From Thalassococcus arenae (GTDB lineage Bacteria; Pseudomonadota; Alphaproteobacteria; Rhodobacterales; Rhodobacteraceae): 64,000 nucleotides of DNA. Position numbers and translations under genes: made by a program. This document shows positions 45,127 to 54,272 of this stretch, in pieces (position 1 is the first letter of the stretch; each line of letters starts with the position of its first letter). The notes under the pieces were generated by a model. The model ran no database searches, was not told where the DNA came from, and was given only the letters and a program-made list of their open reading frames with translations. Where the stretch lies: contig NZ_JAHRWL010000002.1 of the NCBI RefSeq assembly GCF_019104745.1, positions 818,076-882,075 of the forward strand, given 5' to 3'.

Positions 45127-47483
45127 GTTCTGTCCTTCTCCTCGGGTTCGGCCGGCGGCGCTTGGGTCTCGCTGGTCGGGCCGCGCAGCGCTTCGGGGTT
45201 GCGCAGCCAGACATCGCGCTGCGCGAAGGGAATCTCGATCCCCTCTTCGGCGAAAAGCTCGACGATCCGATGGCGCATTTCGGTGCGCACATTGATGCCC
45301 TGGTTGATGTCGGTCAGCACCGCGCGGATCTCGAAATCGAGCGAATCCGCCCCGAACCCCGAGAAATAGACCGACGGCGCGGGGTTCATCAGCACCATCG
45401 GATGGTCGCGGGCGATGCCCAGCAGGATCTTCTCGACCTTGCGGGTGTCGGTGCCATAGGCCACCCCCACCGGAACGATGATCCGCCCCAGCACGTTGCC
45501 GCGGGTGAAATTGGTGACGGTGCCGGACACCAGGTCGGCATTGGGCACGATCACGTCGAACCGGTCGAAGGTCTCGATCCGTGTCGAGCGAACCGAGATA
45601 TCCTTGACGATGCCCTGATAGCCGCCGGCCTCGATCCAGTCGCCCTGCGAAATCGGGCGTTCGATCAGCAGGATGATGCCGGAAACGAAATTCGACACGA
45701 TGTTCTGCAAGCCAAAGCCGATACCGACCGACAGGGCCCCGGCCACGATCGCCAGCGACGACAGGTCAAGCCCGCCCGCGGTGATCGCAAGGATCGCCGC
45801 GACGAAGATGCCGATATAGCCGACCCCGGACACGATGGCGTTCTGACCGCCCTGGTCGATCTTGGTGCGCGGCAGGACCGAGCTGCGCAGACCGCCCTGC
45901 AGCAGCCGGGTCAGCATGAAGCCCAGGACGAAAACCACGATCACGACCAGGAAGTCGGTGGGCGAAATCCGCGTTTCGCCGAACACGAAGCCTTCGCGGA
46001 ACCGGGCCCAGAGTTCGGTCAGGTCGGCGACCCGGGCGCCCCAGATCAGCGCCAGGACCGGCGCTGCGGCCAGCGCGACCGCGAAGCCGCCCAGAACCGG
46101 CCACAGGCTGTCGCTTTCGCGCGCATCGCGGCCGGTGAACAGGTGGTAGAGGTCGTTGACCAGACGTTGCAGAACCAGCACCGCGCCGGCCAGGGCCAGG
46201 GTCGCGATGGCGGGATAGACCAGTGCTTCGCCGACGCGGACATAGCCGATCGCCGCCAGCACCGGCCCCACCACGCCGACGACCATCGCCGCGCGTCCCA
46301 ACAACCGGACAAGCCGCAACCGGTAGGGAACGCTTTCGGAACCACCGGTGCCGGCATCCTGTTGCGCCGGTTCGCTGCGCAGACGGCCAAGCCGGAACAG
46401 CGTGTAGCCGGCCAGAAGCAGGACAGGGAAATACAGCACCGCCGTCGTTTCGGGATCGTAGCTTTCGACGTCGACCAGCACGTCGATGGCGCTTTTCACG
46501 ACGATCAGCACCGACATCGTATTGGCCAGGCGGCGTGCCTTGCGGCGCTCCTTGGTCCGGAATGCAAGGATGGCCACATCGTCATTGGGGTGGAAGACCT
46601 GGTGCGCCAGCCAGCGGATGCCCAGCAGGATCGTCGCCCAGATCGGCACCTGTTCCAGCATCAGCGTCCAGCGCTGTCCGACCATGCCGGTGGCGAAGAT
46701 CGCCGAGATCAATGCGTAGATGCCCAGCAACGGCAGCGCGATCTGGCCCAGCGACAGCATCAGCGACCAGACGCCGGTGCCCCGGCTGGTATGCGCGCGC
46801 AGCCAGTCGACCCCTGCGATCACCCATCGCTGGCCGCGCGTGACCAGAACACCGGCGATCGCCACGAGGACCAGGATCAGCGGCATGTTCGCGCGCATCT
46901 CGGCGCGCATCGCGTCGGACGACCAGTTGCGGCGCACCTCGTCGCCAAAGCGGTTGGCGGTCGCCGAAAGCTCGCCAAGGGCACGCGGCCAGAACGCCGG
47001 ATTCAGCGGTGACGGGCCCAGTTGCAGCAATTCGTCGGCCTGGCGGTTGCGGATGATCGTGTCGATCTCTCGGATGATGGCGTCGGCCCGGGTATACGCC
47101 TCTTCGGCGCGGCGGACCGGTTGCTGCAGTCGCGCCAGTTGTGCAGTCAGTTCCGCCCGGCGCGTCGCGATCTCTGCGGGTTCCTCGCCGCTTTCGGGCA
47201 CCGGGCCAAGCGCGTCGATCTGCGATTGCAGCGACGCGATCCGGGTGGCGTTGTCGCCCTGCGCGCGCAAGAAGACATCGCGCCAACCCGCGATGTCCAG
47301 CCGCAGGTCTTCCAACGCGGCACTGGACGCCTCGCCGGCATCGGTGACCGCCTCGGCGCGGACCGCCAGTTCGATCCAGCTATCGTAATCGATCGCGTCG
47401 GTCGACTGGGCCGATAGCGGCGACAGCGCCAGGCCCAAGGCCAACGCCGTGATGGAAAGGCAGCGAAGCAGCGCGTGGATCAT
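45123..47483 (-). CDS. MscS-type mechanosensitive channel with DUF3772 domain
   Basis: The 786-residue protein has a signal peptide (1-24), a periplasmic DUF3772 coiled-coil region (about 25-170), about ten membrane segments, and the MscS core: the pore-lining GALSVGIGFGLQNIVSNFVSG helix and the beta domain GDWIEAGGYQGIVKDISVRST. It would release solutes on hypo-osmotic shock. It overlaps cysK upstream and alaX downstream by 4 bases each. Confidence 0.94.
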   Translation of the reverse strand: MIHALLRCLSITALALGLALSPLSAQSTDAIDYDSWIELAVRAEAVTDAGEASSAALEDLRLDIAGWRDVFLRAQGDNATRIASLQSQIDALGPVPESGEEPAEIATRRAELTAQLARLQQPVRRAEEAYTRADAIIREIDTIIRNRQADELLQLGPSPLNPAFWPRALGELSATANRFGDEVRRNWSSDAMRAEMRANMPLILVLVAIAGVLVTRGQRWVIAGVDWLRAHTSRGTGVWSLMLSLGQIALPLLGIYALISAIFATGMVGQRWTLMLEQVPIWATILLGIRWLAHQVFHPNDDVAILAFRTKERRKARRLANTMSVLIVVKSAIDVLVDVESYDPETTAVLYFPVLLLAGYTLFRLGRLRSEPAQQDAGTGGSESVPYRLRLVRLLGRAAMVVGVVGPVLAAIGYVRVGEALVYPAIATLALAGAVLVLQRLVNDLYHLFTGRDARESDSLWPVLGGFAVALAAAPVLALIWGARVADLTELWARFREGFVFGETRISPTDFLVVIVVFVLGFMLTRLLQGGLRSSVLPRTKIDQGGQNAIVSGVGYIGIFVAAILAITAGGLDLSSLAIVAGALSVGIGFGLQNIVSNFVSGIILLIERPISQGDWIEAGGYQGIVKDISVRSTRIETFDRFDVIVPNADLVSGTVTNFTRGNVLGRIIVPVGVAYGTDTRKVEKILLGIARDHPMVLMNPAPSVYFSGFGADSLDFEIRAVLTDINQGINVRTEMRHRIVELFAEEGIEIPFAQRDVWLRNPEALRGPTSETQAPPAEPEEKDRT

Positions 47484-48514
47484 GAGTCTTCGAACACGCC
47501 GGGGATGCTGGCGGGCGCCCGGGTCAGCCAGGACGGCAGCGGCAGACCCTTTTCCGCGAGGAAGTCGGGATTGAACAGCTTGGACTGATAGCGCGTGCCG
47601 TAGTCGCACAGGATCGTCACGATGGTGTGGCCCGGCCCCATCTCTTGCGCCATGCGGATCGCACCCGCGACGTTGATGCCGGACGACCCGCCCAGGCACA
47701 GCCCCTCTCCGGACAGCAGGTCGAATACGATGGGCAGCGCTTCGTCGTCAGGCACCTGGCAGCAGAAATCGGGGGTGAAGCCCTCGAGGTTGGCGGTCAC
47801 CCGCCCCTGTCCGATGCCTTCGGTGATCGACGTGCCTTCGGAGGCGAAAGCGCCGGTGGTGTAGAAGCTGTAGAGCGCCGCGCCCATCGGGTCGGCCAGA
47901 CCGATCCGCACGCCCTTGGACTGCAAGGCTTCGGCCACGCCGGCCAGCGTGCCGCCGGACCCCACGGCGCAGATGAAGCCGTCGACCTTGCCGCCGGTCT
48001 GTTCCCAGATCTCGGGGCCGGTCGTTTCCACATGCGCCTGGCGGTTGGCGACGTTGTCGAACTGGTTGGCCCAGATCGCGCCGCCCGGTTCGGTCTTGGC
48101 CAGTTCGGCGGCCAGCCGGCCGGAATAGCGCACGTAGTTGTTGGGGTTCTTGTAGGGAGCCGCGGGCACCAGCACCAGTTCGGCGCCGGCCAGCCGCAGC
48201 ATGTCCTTCTTTTCCTGGCTTTGCGTCTCGGGCATGACGATCACGGTCTTGAAGCCCATCGACGCGCCCACCAGCGCCAGCCCGATGCCGGTATTGCCCG
48301 CCGTGCCCTCGACGATGGTGCCGCCGGGCTTGAGTTCGCCACGCGCCACCGCGTCACGGATGATGTAGAGCGCCGCACGGTCCTTGACCGACTGGCCGGG
48401 ATTCATGAACTCGGCCTTGCCCAGGATCTCGCATCCGGTGATCTCGGACGCCTTCTTGAGCCGGATCAGCGGCGTGTTCCCGATCGCGTCAGCGAGGTCT
48501 TTGGCGATGCGCAT
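47480..48514 (-). CDS. cysK: Cysteine synthase A
   Basis: The 344-residue PLP enzyme makes cysteine from O-acetylserine and sulfide. PLP-binding Lys44 lies in NPGQSVKDRAALYI; substrate loop EGTAGNTGIGLAL and GSGGTLAGV follow. In Rhodobacter sphaeroides, cysK is part of the trgAB tellurite-resistance locus, matching the order here. The ATG at 48514 begins the family sequence; the upstream in-frame extension is discarded. Confidence 0.96.
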   Translation of the reverse strand: MRIAKDLADAIGNTPLIRLKKASEITGCEILGKAEFMNPGQSVKDRAALYIIRDAVARGELKPGGTIVEGTAGNTGIGLALVGASMGFKTVIVMPETQSQEKKDMLRLAGAELVLVPAAPYKNPNNYVRYSGRLAAELAKTEPGGAIWANQFDNVANRQAHVETTGPEIWEQTGGKVDGFICAVGSGGTLAGVAEALQSKGVRIGLADPMGAALYSFYTTGAFASEGTSITEGIGQGRVTANLEGFTPDFCCQVPDDEALPIVFDLLSGEGLCLGGSSGINVAGAIRMAQEMGPGHTIVTILCDYGTRYQSKLFNPDFLAEKGLPLPSWLTRAPASIPGVFEDS

Positions 48515-48564
48515 GGGCTGTCTCCTGTCTTGCCACTCCGGTGTAGGGCGCGGCGCAGGTGAAC

Positions 48565-49698
48565 TCAAGCCGATGCCCGCAGCCGGTCGCGGTGGCGGGC
48601 CAGCCACAGCAGCATCATCGCCAGCGGACCGGCATTGATCTCGCCGCTGTCGATCAGAGCCATGGCGCGGTCGAAGGCGATGACATGGCTGCGGATGTCT
48701 TCGTTTTCGCTATCGAGACCGCCCAGCCCACCGCTGTGGTCCGACAGGTCGCACAGCCCCAGGAAGCAGTGAAAGAACTCGCTGGAATATCCCGGCGAGG
48801 CATAGACGCGGGTCATCGGCTCGAGCGCGGTCAGTGTGATCCCGGCCTCTTCCACCGCCTCGCGGCGGGCGCAATCGGCCGGGTTCTCGCCCGCGTCGAC
48901 CAGCCCGGCGATGGGTTCCAGCACCCAGGGCGCCGGATCGCCGCGCAGCAGCGGGCCATAGCGCAACTGTTCGATCAGCAGCAGCCGGTCGGTTGCGGGG
49001 TCGTAGGGTATCACCAGGGCGGCATCGAAGGCGACGAAGCCTTCGCGGCTGACCGGATCCGTCGTCGTTCCGTCGAACCGGCGGTGGCGCAGGTCGAAGG
49101 CGCGGATGCGGAAGAAACCGTCGAAACCCGCCCGATCACGCAGGACTTCGACATCGGCCGCGGTCATGGCGCTGCGCAGCGTCTGCGGCGCAGGTGTTTC
49201 GGCCAGGCTGCGCGCCCAGGCGCGCGCGTACAGAAAGGGCCGCAACGCCTGCATCCTGTCGGAGGGCGTGCGCCCGTAGTGGCGCATGATCTCGTCCGCT
49301 GCGTCCTGCGCCACCTGCCCCCAGTCACGCACCCAACCGTCGAGGTCCCAGGGGCCATAAGCCTGCCACAACCCGGGCCGGGGCACATAGACCGTCGCCC
49401 GGCGCGGGCCTTCGGCTGTCTCGACGTCGACGGGCACACGGTCATACCCGAACCCGCCCTCGAAATAGTCCAGCCGGTTCAGGTCCGTTTCGGTCGGGCC
49501 GCGCAACACCACCCCTGTCGCACAGCCGCCGGCGCTGGTCGCGATCATCGGGAACGGCTGGTCCTTGGCGCGCGATACCGCGTAGCCGCGCAGGGTGGCG
49601 GGGCATGTCGCGTCGCGTCCCAGCCCCCTGCCCAGCACGGTTTCCAGCAGCGGAAGATGCCGCAACGTGCCGTAGACGAACAGATCGGGCAGGATCAC
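48565..49698 (-). CDS. trgB: TrgB: gamma-glutamylcyclotransferase-like plus Nudix fusion
   Basis: The 377-residue protein joins an N-terminal gamma-glutamylcyclotransferase-like domain (LFVYGTLRHLPLLE, LDYFEGGFGYDR; about 1-120) to a C-terminal Nudix hydrolase (GLVDAGENPADCARRE and AVEEAGI, about 280-305). The same fusion is the TrgB of Rhodobacter tellurite resistance. Substrates are unknown; ADP-ribose-like for the Nudix half is a guess. The GTG start at 49698 overlaps the trgA stop (GTGA), which decides the start despite an open frame upstream. Confidence 0.9.
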   Translation of the reverse strand: MILPDLFVYGTLRHLPLLETVLGRGLGRDATCPATLRGYAVSRAKDQPFPMIATSAGGCATGVVLRGPTETDLNRLDYFEGGFGYDRVPVDVETAEGPRRATVYVPRPGLWQAYGPWDLDGWVRDWGQVAQDAADEIMRHYGRTPSDRMQALRPFLYARAWARSLAETPAPQTLRSAMTAADVEVLRDRAGFDGFFRIRAFDLRHRRFDGTTTDPVSREGFVAFDAALVIPYDPATDRLLLIEQLRYGPLLRGDPAPWVLEPIAGLVDAGENPADCARREAVEEAGITLTALEPMTRVYASPGYSSEFFHCFLGLCDLSDHSGGLGGLDSENEDIRSHVIAFDRAMALIDSGEINAGPLAMMLLWLARHRDRLRASA

Positions 49699-50135
49699 CT
49701 CCAGCGTCGGGCGGCGAATTCGGTGATGATGCCGGCGGCGATGCCGCCCAGGAACAGCACCATGAGCAGCCTTGGATCCAGCATCTTGGAGCCGTATTCC
49801 ACCGCGATCTCGAAGATCGCGGCGATGGCCTCGAAGGCGGTATCGTAGAACCGCTTGAATGACCGTGCGGTCATCTCGTTGGCGGACTGGATGAACAGGT
49901 TCCACAAGACCATGGCAACCGTGCCGGTGAATCCGTTCGAAATCGCCGCAGACATGCCGCGTCCCGCGCGCGGGCCGACGATGACCCAGCCGCACAATGC
50001 CGCGACGCCCGTCGTCACCGGGACGAACATGCCGAAATCCGTGCTGGGCGGCATCAGGGTTTTCACGATCTGTGCCGAAATCAGTCCAAGGATGCCAAAT
50101 GTCAGCGCGGCGATGAACTTGGCAGCCGTGGGCAT
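49695..50135 (-). CDS. trgA: TrgA family membrane protein
   Basis: The 146-residue protein has three to four membrane helices (about 6-27, 36-56, 62-82, 121-140) and the TrgA pattern with MPPSTDFGMFVPVTTGVAAL and ARSFKRFYDTAFEAI. TrgA was linked to tellurite resistance in Rhodobacter sphaeroides; its mechanism is not known. It is the first gene of trgA-trgB-cysK-mscS-alaX and follows the Cfa-like gene by only 3 bases, so it may share that transcript. Confidence 0.9.
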   Translation of the reverse strand: MPTAAKFIAALTFGILGLISAQIVKTLMPPSTDFGMFVPVTTGVAALCGWVIVGPRAGRGMSAAISNGFTGTVAMVLWNLFIQSANEMTARSFKRFYDTAFEAIAAIFEIAVEYGSKMLDPRLLMVLFLGGIAAGIITEFAARRWR

Positions 50136-50138
50136 GGG

Positions 50139-51347
50139 TCAGGTCGCTCTCGTGATCGTGATCTGCGTCACGTCACAATTACCGCTGTGAAAGGTCGCGG
50201 CGCAAGACGTGAGGTAGAAATTCCACATCCGGCGGAACCGGTTGTCGAACCCAAGTTGCGCCACCTGGTCCCATTTCTCGTTGAACGTGTCATGCCAGCG
50301 CCGCAGCGTCTGGCTGTAGCTTTCACCGAACTCGATGGACCGCAACGTGCGCAGGCCGGCCTTTTCGATCTCGTTGCGCAACACCACCGGGCTGGGCAAC
50401 ATGCCGCCCGGAAAGATATATTTCTGGATGAAATCGACCCCGCGCTTGTAGATGTCCCAGCGTTCGTGCTGAACGGTGATGATCTGCAAGGTCGCGTTGG
50501 CGCCGGGTTTCAGCCTTTGCCGCACGGTGTCGAAATAGACCGGCCAGTATTTCTCGCCCACGGCTTCGAACATCTCGATCGACGCGATGCCGTCATAGCT
50601 GCCGCGTTCATCGCGATAATCCTGCAACTTGAACTCGACCTGGTCGGACAGTCCCGCCTTTTCAATGCGTTCCCGGGCGTAGTTCAACTGTTCGCGGCTG
50701 ATCGTCAGACCGGTGACGCGCAATCCGCGTTCCTTGGCGGCATATTCCGCGAACCCGCCCCAGCCGCAACCGATCTCCAGCACGTGATCGCCCGGCTTGA
50801 CGCCCATCTGGTCGACCATCGACGCGTATTTGGCGATCTGCGCGGCCTCGGTGCTTTCCTGCCCGGTTTCGAACAGGGCCGAGGAATAGGTCATCGTTTC
50901 GTCCAGCCACAGCCCGTAGAATTCGTTGCCCAGGTCGTAATGGTAGCTGATGTTCTTTTTCGCCTGCCGCCGCGAATTCGATTGCAGCCAGAACCGCATC
51001 CGTTCGTAGGCCCGCACCAGGCTCATGCCAGGAAAGCCGTCATAGAGTTCGTCGTTGTCGGCATGCACCAGGTCCATGAAGGCCATGAGATCGGGCGTCG
51101 ACCACCAGCCGTCCAGATAGGCGTCGCAAAAACCCAGGTCGCCTTCGCGGATCAGGCGGGCAAAGACGTCGCGATTGTGGATCGCGATTTCCGCCACCGG
51201 GCCGGGGTTGCGACCCTCGGCGCGAAAATGCCGGCCATCGGGCAGCACGAAGTCCAGCCGCCCCGTGTTGAGCTGCGTGACCGCGTCGAAGACCCGCGTG
51301 AAATAGCGGGGCAGGTCTTTCTGGCCCTCGGTACCGGTCAGGATCAT
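50139..51347 (-). CDS. Cyclopropane-fatty-acyl-phospholipid synthase family methyltransferase
   Basis: The 402-residue protein modifies unsaturated acyl chains of membrane phospholipids using SAM. It has the SAM-binding VLEIGCGWGGFAEYAA, the family motif YHYDLGNEFYGLWLDETMTYS and a YIFPGGMLPSP segment. In Rhodobacter sphaeroides a cfa-type gene next to a photolyase gene belongs to the RpoE-ChrR singlet-oxygen regulon; the same pairing is seen here. The ATG at 51347 follows AGAGGAAGTGAC. Confidence 0.93.
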   Translation of the reverse strand: MILTGTEGQKDLPRYFTRVFDAVTQLNTGRLDFVLPDGRHFRAEGRNPGPVAEIAIHNRDVFARLIREGDLGFCDAYLDGWWSTPDLMAFMDLVHADNDELYDGFPGMSLVRAYERMRFWLQSNSRRQAKKNISYHYDLGNEFYGLWLDETMTYSSALFETGQESTEAAQIAKYASMVDQMGVKPGDHVLEIGCGWGGFAEYAAKERGLRVTGLTISREQLNYARERIEKAGLSDQVEFKLQDYRDERGSYDGIASIEMFEAVGEKYWPVYFDTVRQRLKPGANATLQIITVQHERWDIYKRGVDFIQKYIFPGGMLPSPVVLRNEIEKAGLRTLRSIEFGESYSQTLRRWHDTFNEKWDQVAQLGFDNRFRRMWNFYLTSCAATFHSGNCDVTQITITRAT

Positions 51348-51452
51348 GTCACTTCCTCTGTCACGCGTTCTTGACACGCTATAGGCCCAAAGGCTTTTAC
51401 GGCAAGCGCGAAGGTTAACGTTTTGAGTGTTTGTGGTTTTTCGCCTTCGCGA

Positions 51453-52874
51453 TCAGAAGCCCCGGTTTTCGTAGGCATCCAGCGCGCGCTTGCGGCCTTC
51501 GTCGACGGGAACGATCGGATCCGGATAGGGATCGCCGGGCGCCATGTGCCAGTGTTGCGGGATGGCGTCGAAATAGCTCAGCGCGTCTTTGCCGGGATTG
51601 CGCCGGCCCTCGGCGATCCAGCGATCCACATAGGCCCGTTTCGGGTCGAACTTGTCGCGCTGCGTCACCGGGTTGAAGACCCGGAAATAGGGTGTGGCGT
51701 CCGGCCCCGACCCGGCCGACCATTGCCAGCCCATGGCGTTGCTGGCCGGGTCCCAGTCGATCAGGCAGTCCTCGAACCATTTCAGCCCGATCTGCCAATG
51801 GCACAGCAGATGCTTGGTCAGGTAACTGGCGACGATCATCCGCGCGCGGTTGTGCATCCGGCCGGTGACGTACATCTCGCGCATGCCGGCATCGACAAAG
51901 CGGATACCGGTGCGGCCCTGTTTCCACGCCTTGACCTCGGCGCGGCGTTCGTCGGTGTTCCAGGGAAAGCCGGCCCATTCCTCGCGCCAGTTCTCGGTCA
52001 GGATGCGGGGCGTGTGCCACATCAGGTGATAGGCGAAGTCGCGCCAGACCAGTTCCTTGAGAAAGGTCTCGGCCCCGGCCTTGCCTTCCTCGCGGGCGCG
52101 GATGCCAGCGTGCCAGCATTGCGCGGCGCTGATCTCGCCCAAGGCCAGGTTTTCCGACAGGCAGGACGTGCCGTCCACCGAAGGCAGGTCGCGGGTGTCA
52201 TCGTATTCGGCGACCTTGTGCGCCATGAAGGCCCCCAGCCGCGCCTGTGCCGCGTCTTCGCCCAGCCGCACATGGGGTCGCACAACCGACGCGCCGCGCC
52301 GCATCGCCGCGCCCAGGGCCCAGTCCTCCAGCGCCTCGCTGTCGGGCCACGTGCCGGGCGCGCGAAACTCGGACGGCGCGGGCAAGGGTGCGGCCACGTC
52401 GCGCCCCTTCACGGCCTTCCAGAACGGGGTGTAGACCTTGTAGAAGCCACCGGTCCTGGTTTCGACCGTCCAGGGCTCGAACAGCACGTGACCGGCAAGG
52501 CTTTCGGCGTCGATGTCGCGTTCCCTGAGCGCCGCCTTGACCGCCTTGTCGCGTTCGACGCTGTCGGGGTCATAGGCGCGCATCCAGCAGACCGCCCCGG
52601 CCCCGGTCTGTTCGATCAGCTCCAGCAACACGGCGCGCGCGTCACCCGAGCGCAGGATCAGTCGCGAACCCTTGTCGGCGAGGCGTTGGGCGAAATGCTC
52701 CAGGCCAAGCCCCAACCGCCATTTCGGCGCGGCGCCCAGCCCATCGACCAGCCCGTCGCGGATGAAAACCGGGATGACCGGCCTGCCGCTTGCGGCCGCC
52801 TTGTGCAGCGCCGGATGGTCGCTCAGCCGCAGGTCGCGGCGCATCCAGACCAGGATCGGAGAAGTCTCGCCCAT
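51453..52874 (-). CDS. phrB: Deoxyribodipyrimidine photolyase
   Basis: The 473-residue flavoprotein repairs cyclobutane pyrimidine dimers using blue light. It has an N-terminal antenna-binding domain (LVWMRRDLRLSDHPAL) and the FAD domain with GRMHNRARMIVASYLTKHLL and WDPASNAMGWQW, and the Trp-rich electron-transfer residues typical of CPD photolyases. It is 105 bases upstream of the Cfa-like gene on the same strand. I could not find a convincing RpoE promoter. Confidence 0.95.
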   Translation of the reverse strand: MGETSPILVWMRRDLRLSDHPALHKAAASGRPVIPVFIRDGLVDGLGAAPKWRLGLGLEHFAQRLADKGSRLILRSGDARAVLLELIEQTGAGAVCWMRAYDPDSVERDKAVKAALRERDIDAESLAGHVLFEPWTVETRTGGFYKVYTPFWKAVKGRDVAAPLPAPSEFRAPGTWPDSEALEDWALGAAMRRGASVVRPHVRLGEDAAQARLGAFMAHKVAEYDDTRDLPSVDGTSCLSENLALGEISAAQCWHAGIRAREEGKAGAETFLKELVWRDFAYHLMWHTPRILTENWREEWAGFPWNTDERRAEVKAWKQGRTGIRFVDAGMREMYVTGRMHNRARMIVASYLTKHLLCHWQIGLKWFEDCLIDWDPASNAMGWQWSAGSGPDATPYFRVFNPVTQRDKFDPKRAYVDRWIAEGRRNPGKDALSYFDAIPQHWHMAPGDPYPDPIVPVDEGRKRALDAYENRGF

Positions 52875-52930
52875 ATCAGCCCCTTACGTCTTCGACCTCA
52901 AGCTAGGGCCGATCCGCTGCAGACAAGGGG

Positions 52931-52953
52931 CTTCTTCTCTTTGAAAAATACGC
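52931..52953 (-). repeat. Intergenic motif, copy 3 (23-nt core)
   Basis: Identical over 23 bases to 9415-9437. On the minus strand it follows the aminotransferase stop by 17 bases and precedes phrB. Confidence 0.75.
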
Positions 52954-52970
52954 ATGCCCCGCCTGTGCCA

Positions 52971-54170
52971 TCAGAGCACCCGCTCCAGCGTTTCGATCAG
53001 CCGGCCGATCTCGGCCTCCGAGGTGTAATGCACGAAGGACAGCCGCAGCACGCCGTGATCGGCATCCACCCCCATGCCCTGCAAGGCGCGCACGGCGTAG
53101 AAATCGCCGCCGCCCGCCATGATGCCATGCGGTGCCAGGTCTGCGGCGACATCCTCGCCCCGCCGCGCCAGCGCGACCGCGACGGTGGGTGCACGCGCCT
53201 CGGCCCGGCGTGGGCCCAGCAGGCGCAGGTCGTTGCGCGCGGCCAGCCAGTCGAGCAAGGGTTGCAGCAGCCGGGTTTCATGCGCGCGCATCAGACCGTG
53301 CACGCCACCGGCCGCGACCCCGTGATGGGCTGCCAAGGTGTCGACATAATCGGCCATGCCGGCACAGGCGGCGATCTGCGCATGGTCCGGCCCGGCCGGG
53401 GTGAAGCGTTTGTAGAGCGTGCCGCCGTTGAAATAATGCCCCTGGTTCGGCAGCGTTTCAGCCAGCGCGCGGCGGGTCACCATGATCCCCTGGTGCGGGC
53501 CATAGGTCTTGTAGCTGGAAAAAAGGTAGATATCGGGACCAAGCGCGCCGATATCGGGAAAGCCGTGCGGCGCATAGCTGACCCCGTCGACGCAGACAAA
53601 GGCGCCCGCGGCATGGGCCAGCGCGGTGATTTCGGTCACCGGGTTGATCTCGCCCACCACGTTCGAGCAATGCGGGAAACAGACCAGCCGGACCTTGTCG
53701 TCCAGCAGGCGTTCCAGCGCCGCGGGGTCGAGATGGCCGGTCTCGGGGTCCATGCGCCATTCGCGGATCTCGATCCCGTCCTCGGCCAGGCGCCGCCAGG
53801 GGCCGGAATTGGCCTCGTGATCCTGGTTGGTGACGACGATCGCCTCGCCCGGCTGCATCATCCGGCGGAATGCCTGGGCCAACACATAGGTGTTCTGCGT
53901 CGTCGAGGGACCGAAGCCGAGTTCGTCGGTCGCCACGCCCAGCAGGGCGGCCATCCGCCGCCGCGCCTCGTCCATCTCCTCGCCGCCCAGGCGGCTTGCC
54001 TGGTACGGCCCATAGGGTTGTACCTTGCGTTCCCGGTAGAACCGCGTCAGCCGGTCGATGACGGGCGCGCAGGCATAGGACCCGCCGGCGTTTTCAAAGA
54101 ACGCCTGCCCCTGCAGCGACGGCTCGGCAAAGGCCGGGAACTGCGCGCGCACGAATTCGATGTCCAGCAT
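52971..54170 (-). CDS. Class V aminotransferase-fold PLP enzyme (cysteine desulfurase-like)
   Basis: The 399-residue protein has the fold of SufS/NifS-type enzymes. It shows FFENAGGSYACAPVIDRL, TNQDHEANSGPWRRL, VCVDGVSYAPH and the PLP lysine Lys221 in FSSYKTYGPHQG. Unlike true cysteine desulfurases I do not see a clear active-site cysteine loop in the C-terminal part, so the reaction is uncertain; annotation as selenocysteine lyase or desulfurase should be avoided. It is transcribed on its own strand between phrB and the BCCT gene. Confidence 0.82.
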   Translation of the reverse strand: MLDIEFVRAQFPAFAEPSLQGQAFFENAGGSYACAPVIDRLTRFYRERKVQPYGPYQASRLGGEEMDEARRRMAALLGVATDELGFGPSTTQNTYVLAQAFRRMMQPGEAIVVTNQDHEANSGPWRRLAEDGIEIREWRMDPETGHLDPAALERLLDDKVRLVCFPHCSNVVGEINPVTEITALAHAAGAFVCVDGVSYAPHGFPDIGALGPDIYLFSSYKTYGPHQGIMVTRRALAETLPNQGHYFNGGTLYKRFTPAGPDHAQIAACAGMADYVDTLAAHHGVAAGGVHGLMRAHETRLLQPLLDWLAARNDLRLLGPRRAEARAPTVAVALARRGEDVAADLAPHGIMAGGGDFYAVRALQGMGVDADHGVLRLSFVHYTSEAEIGRLIETLERVL

Positions 54171-54272
54171 GGTCTCGGTCTCCGCCCGGTTTTCCCCGGC
54201 GCCAAGAAAGCGGAAAGCCGCCCGAGCTGCAATGCCCGGACGGCGCCACGATGCATGGCCGTCACCCGCGGA

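Noticed and set aside
52875-52930. RpoE (singlet oxygen) promoter before phrB
   Set aside because: GGATC and GTAAG are present but the spacing is too long for the known consensus.
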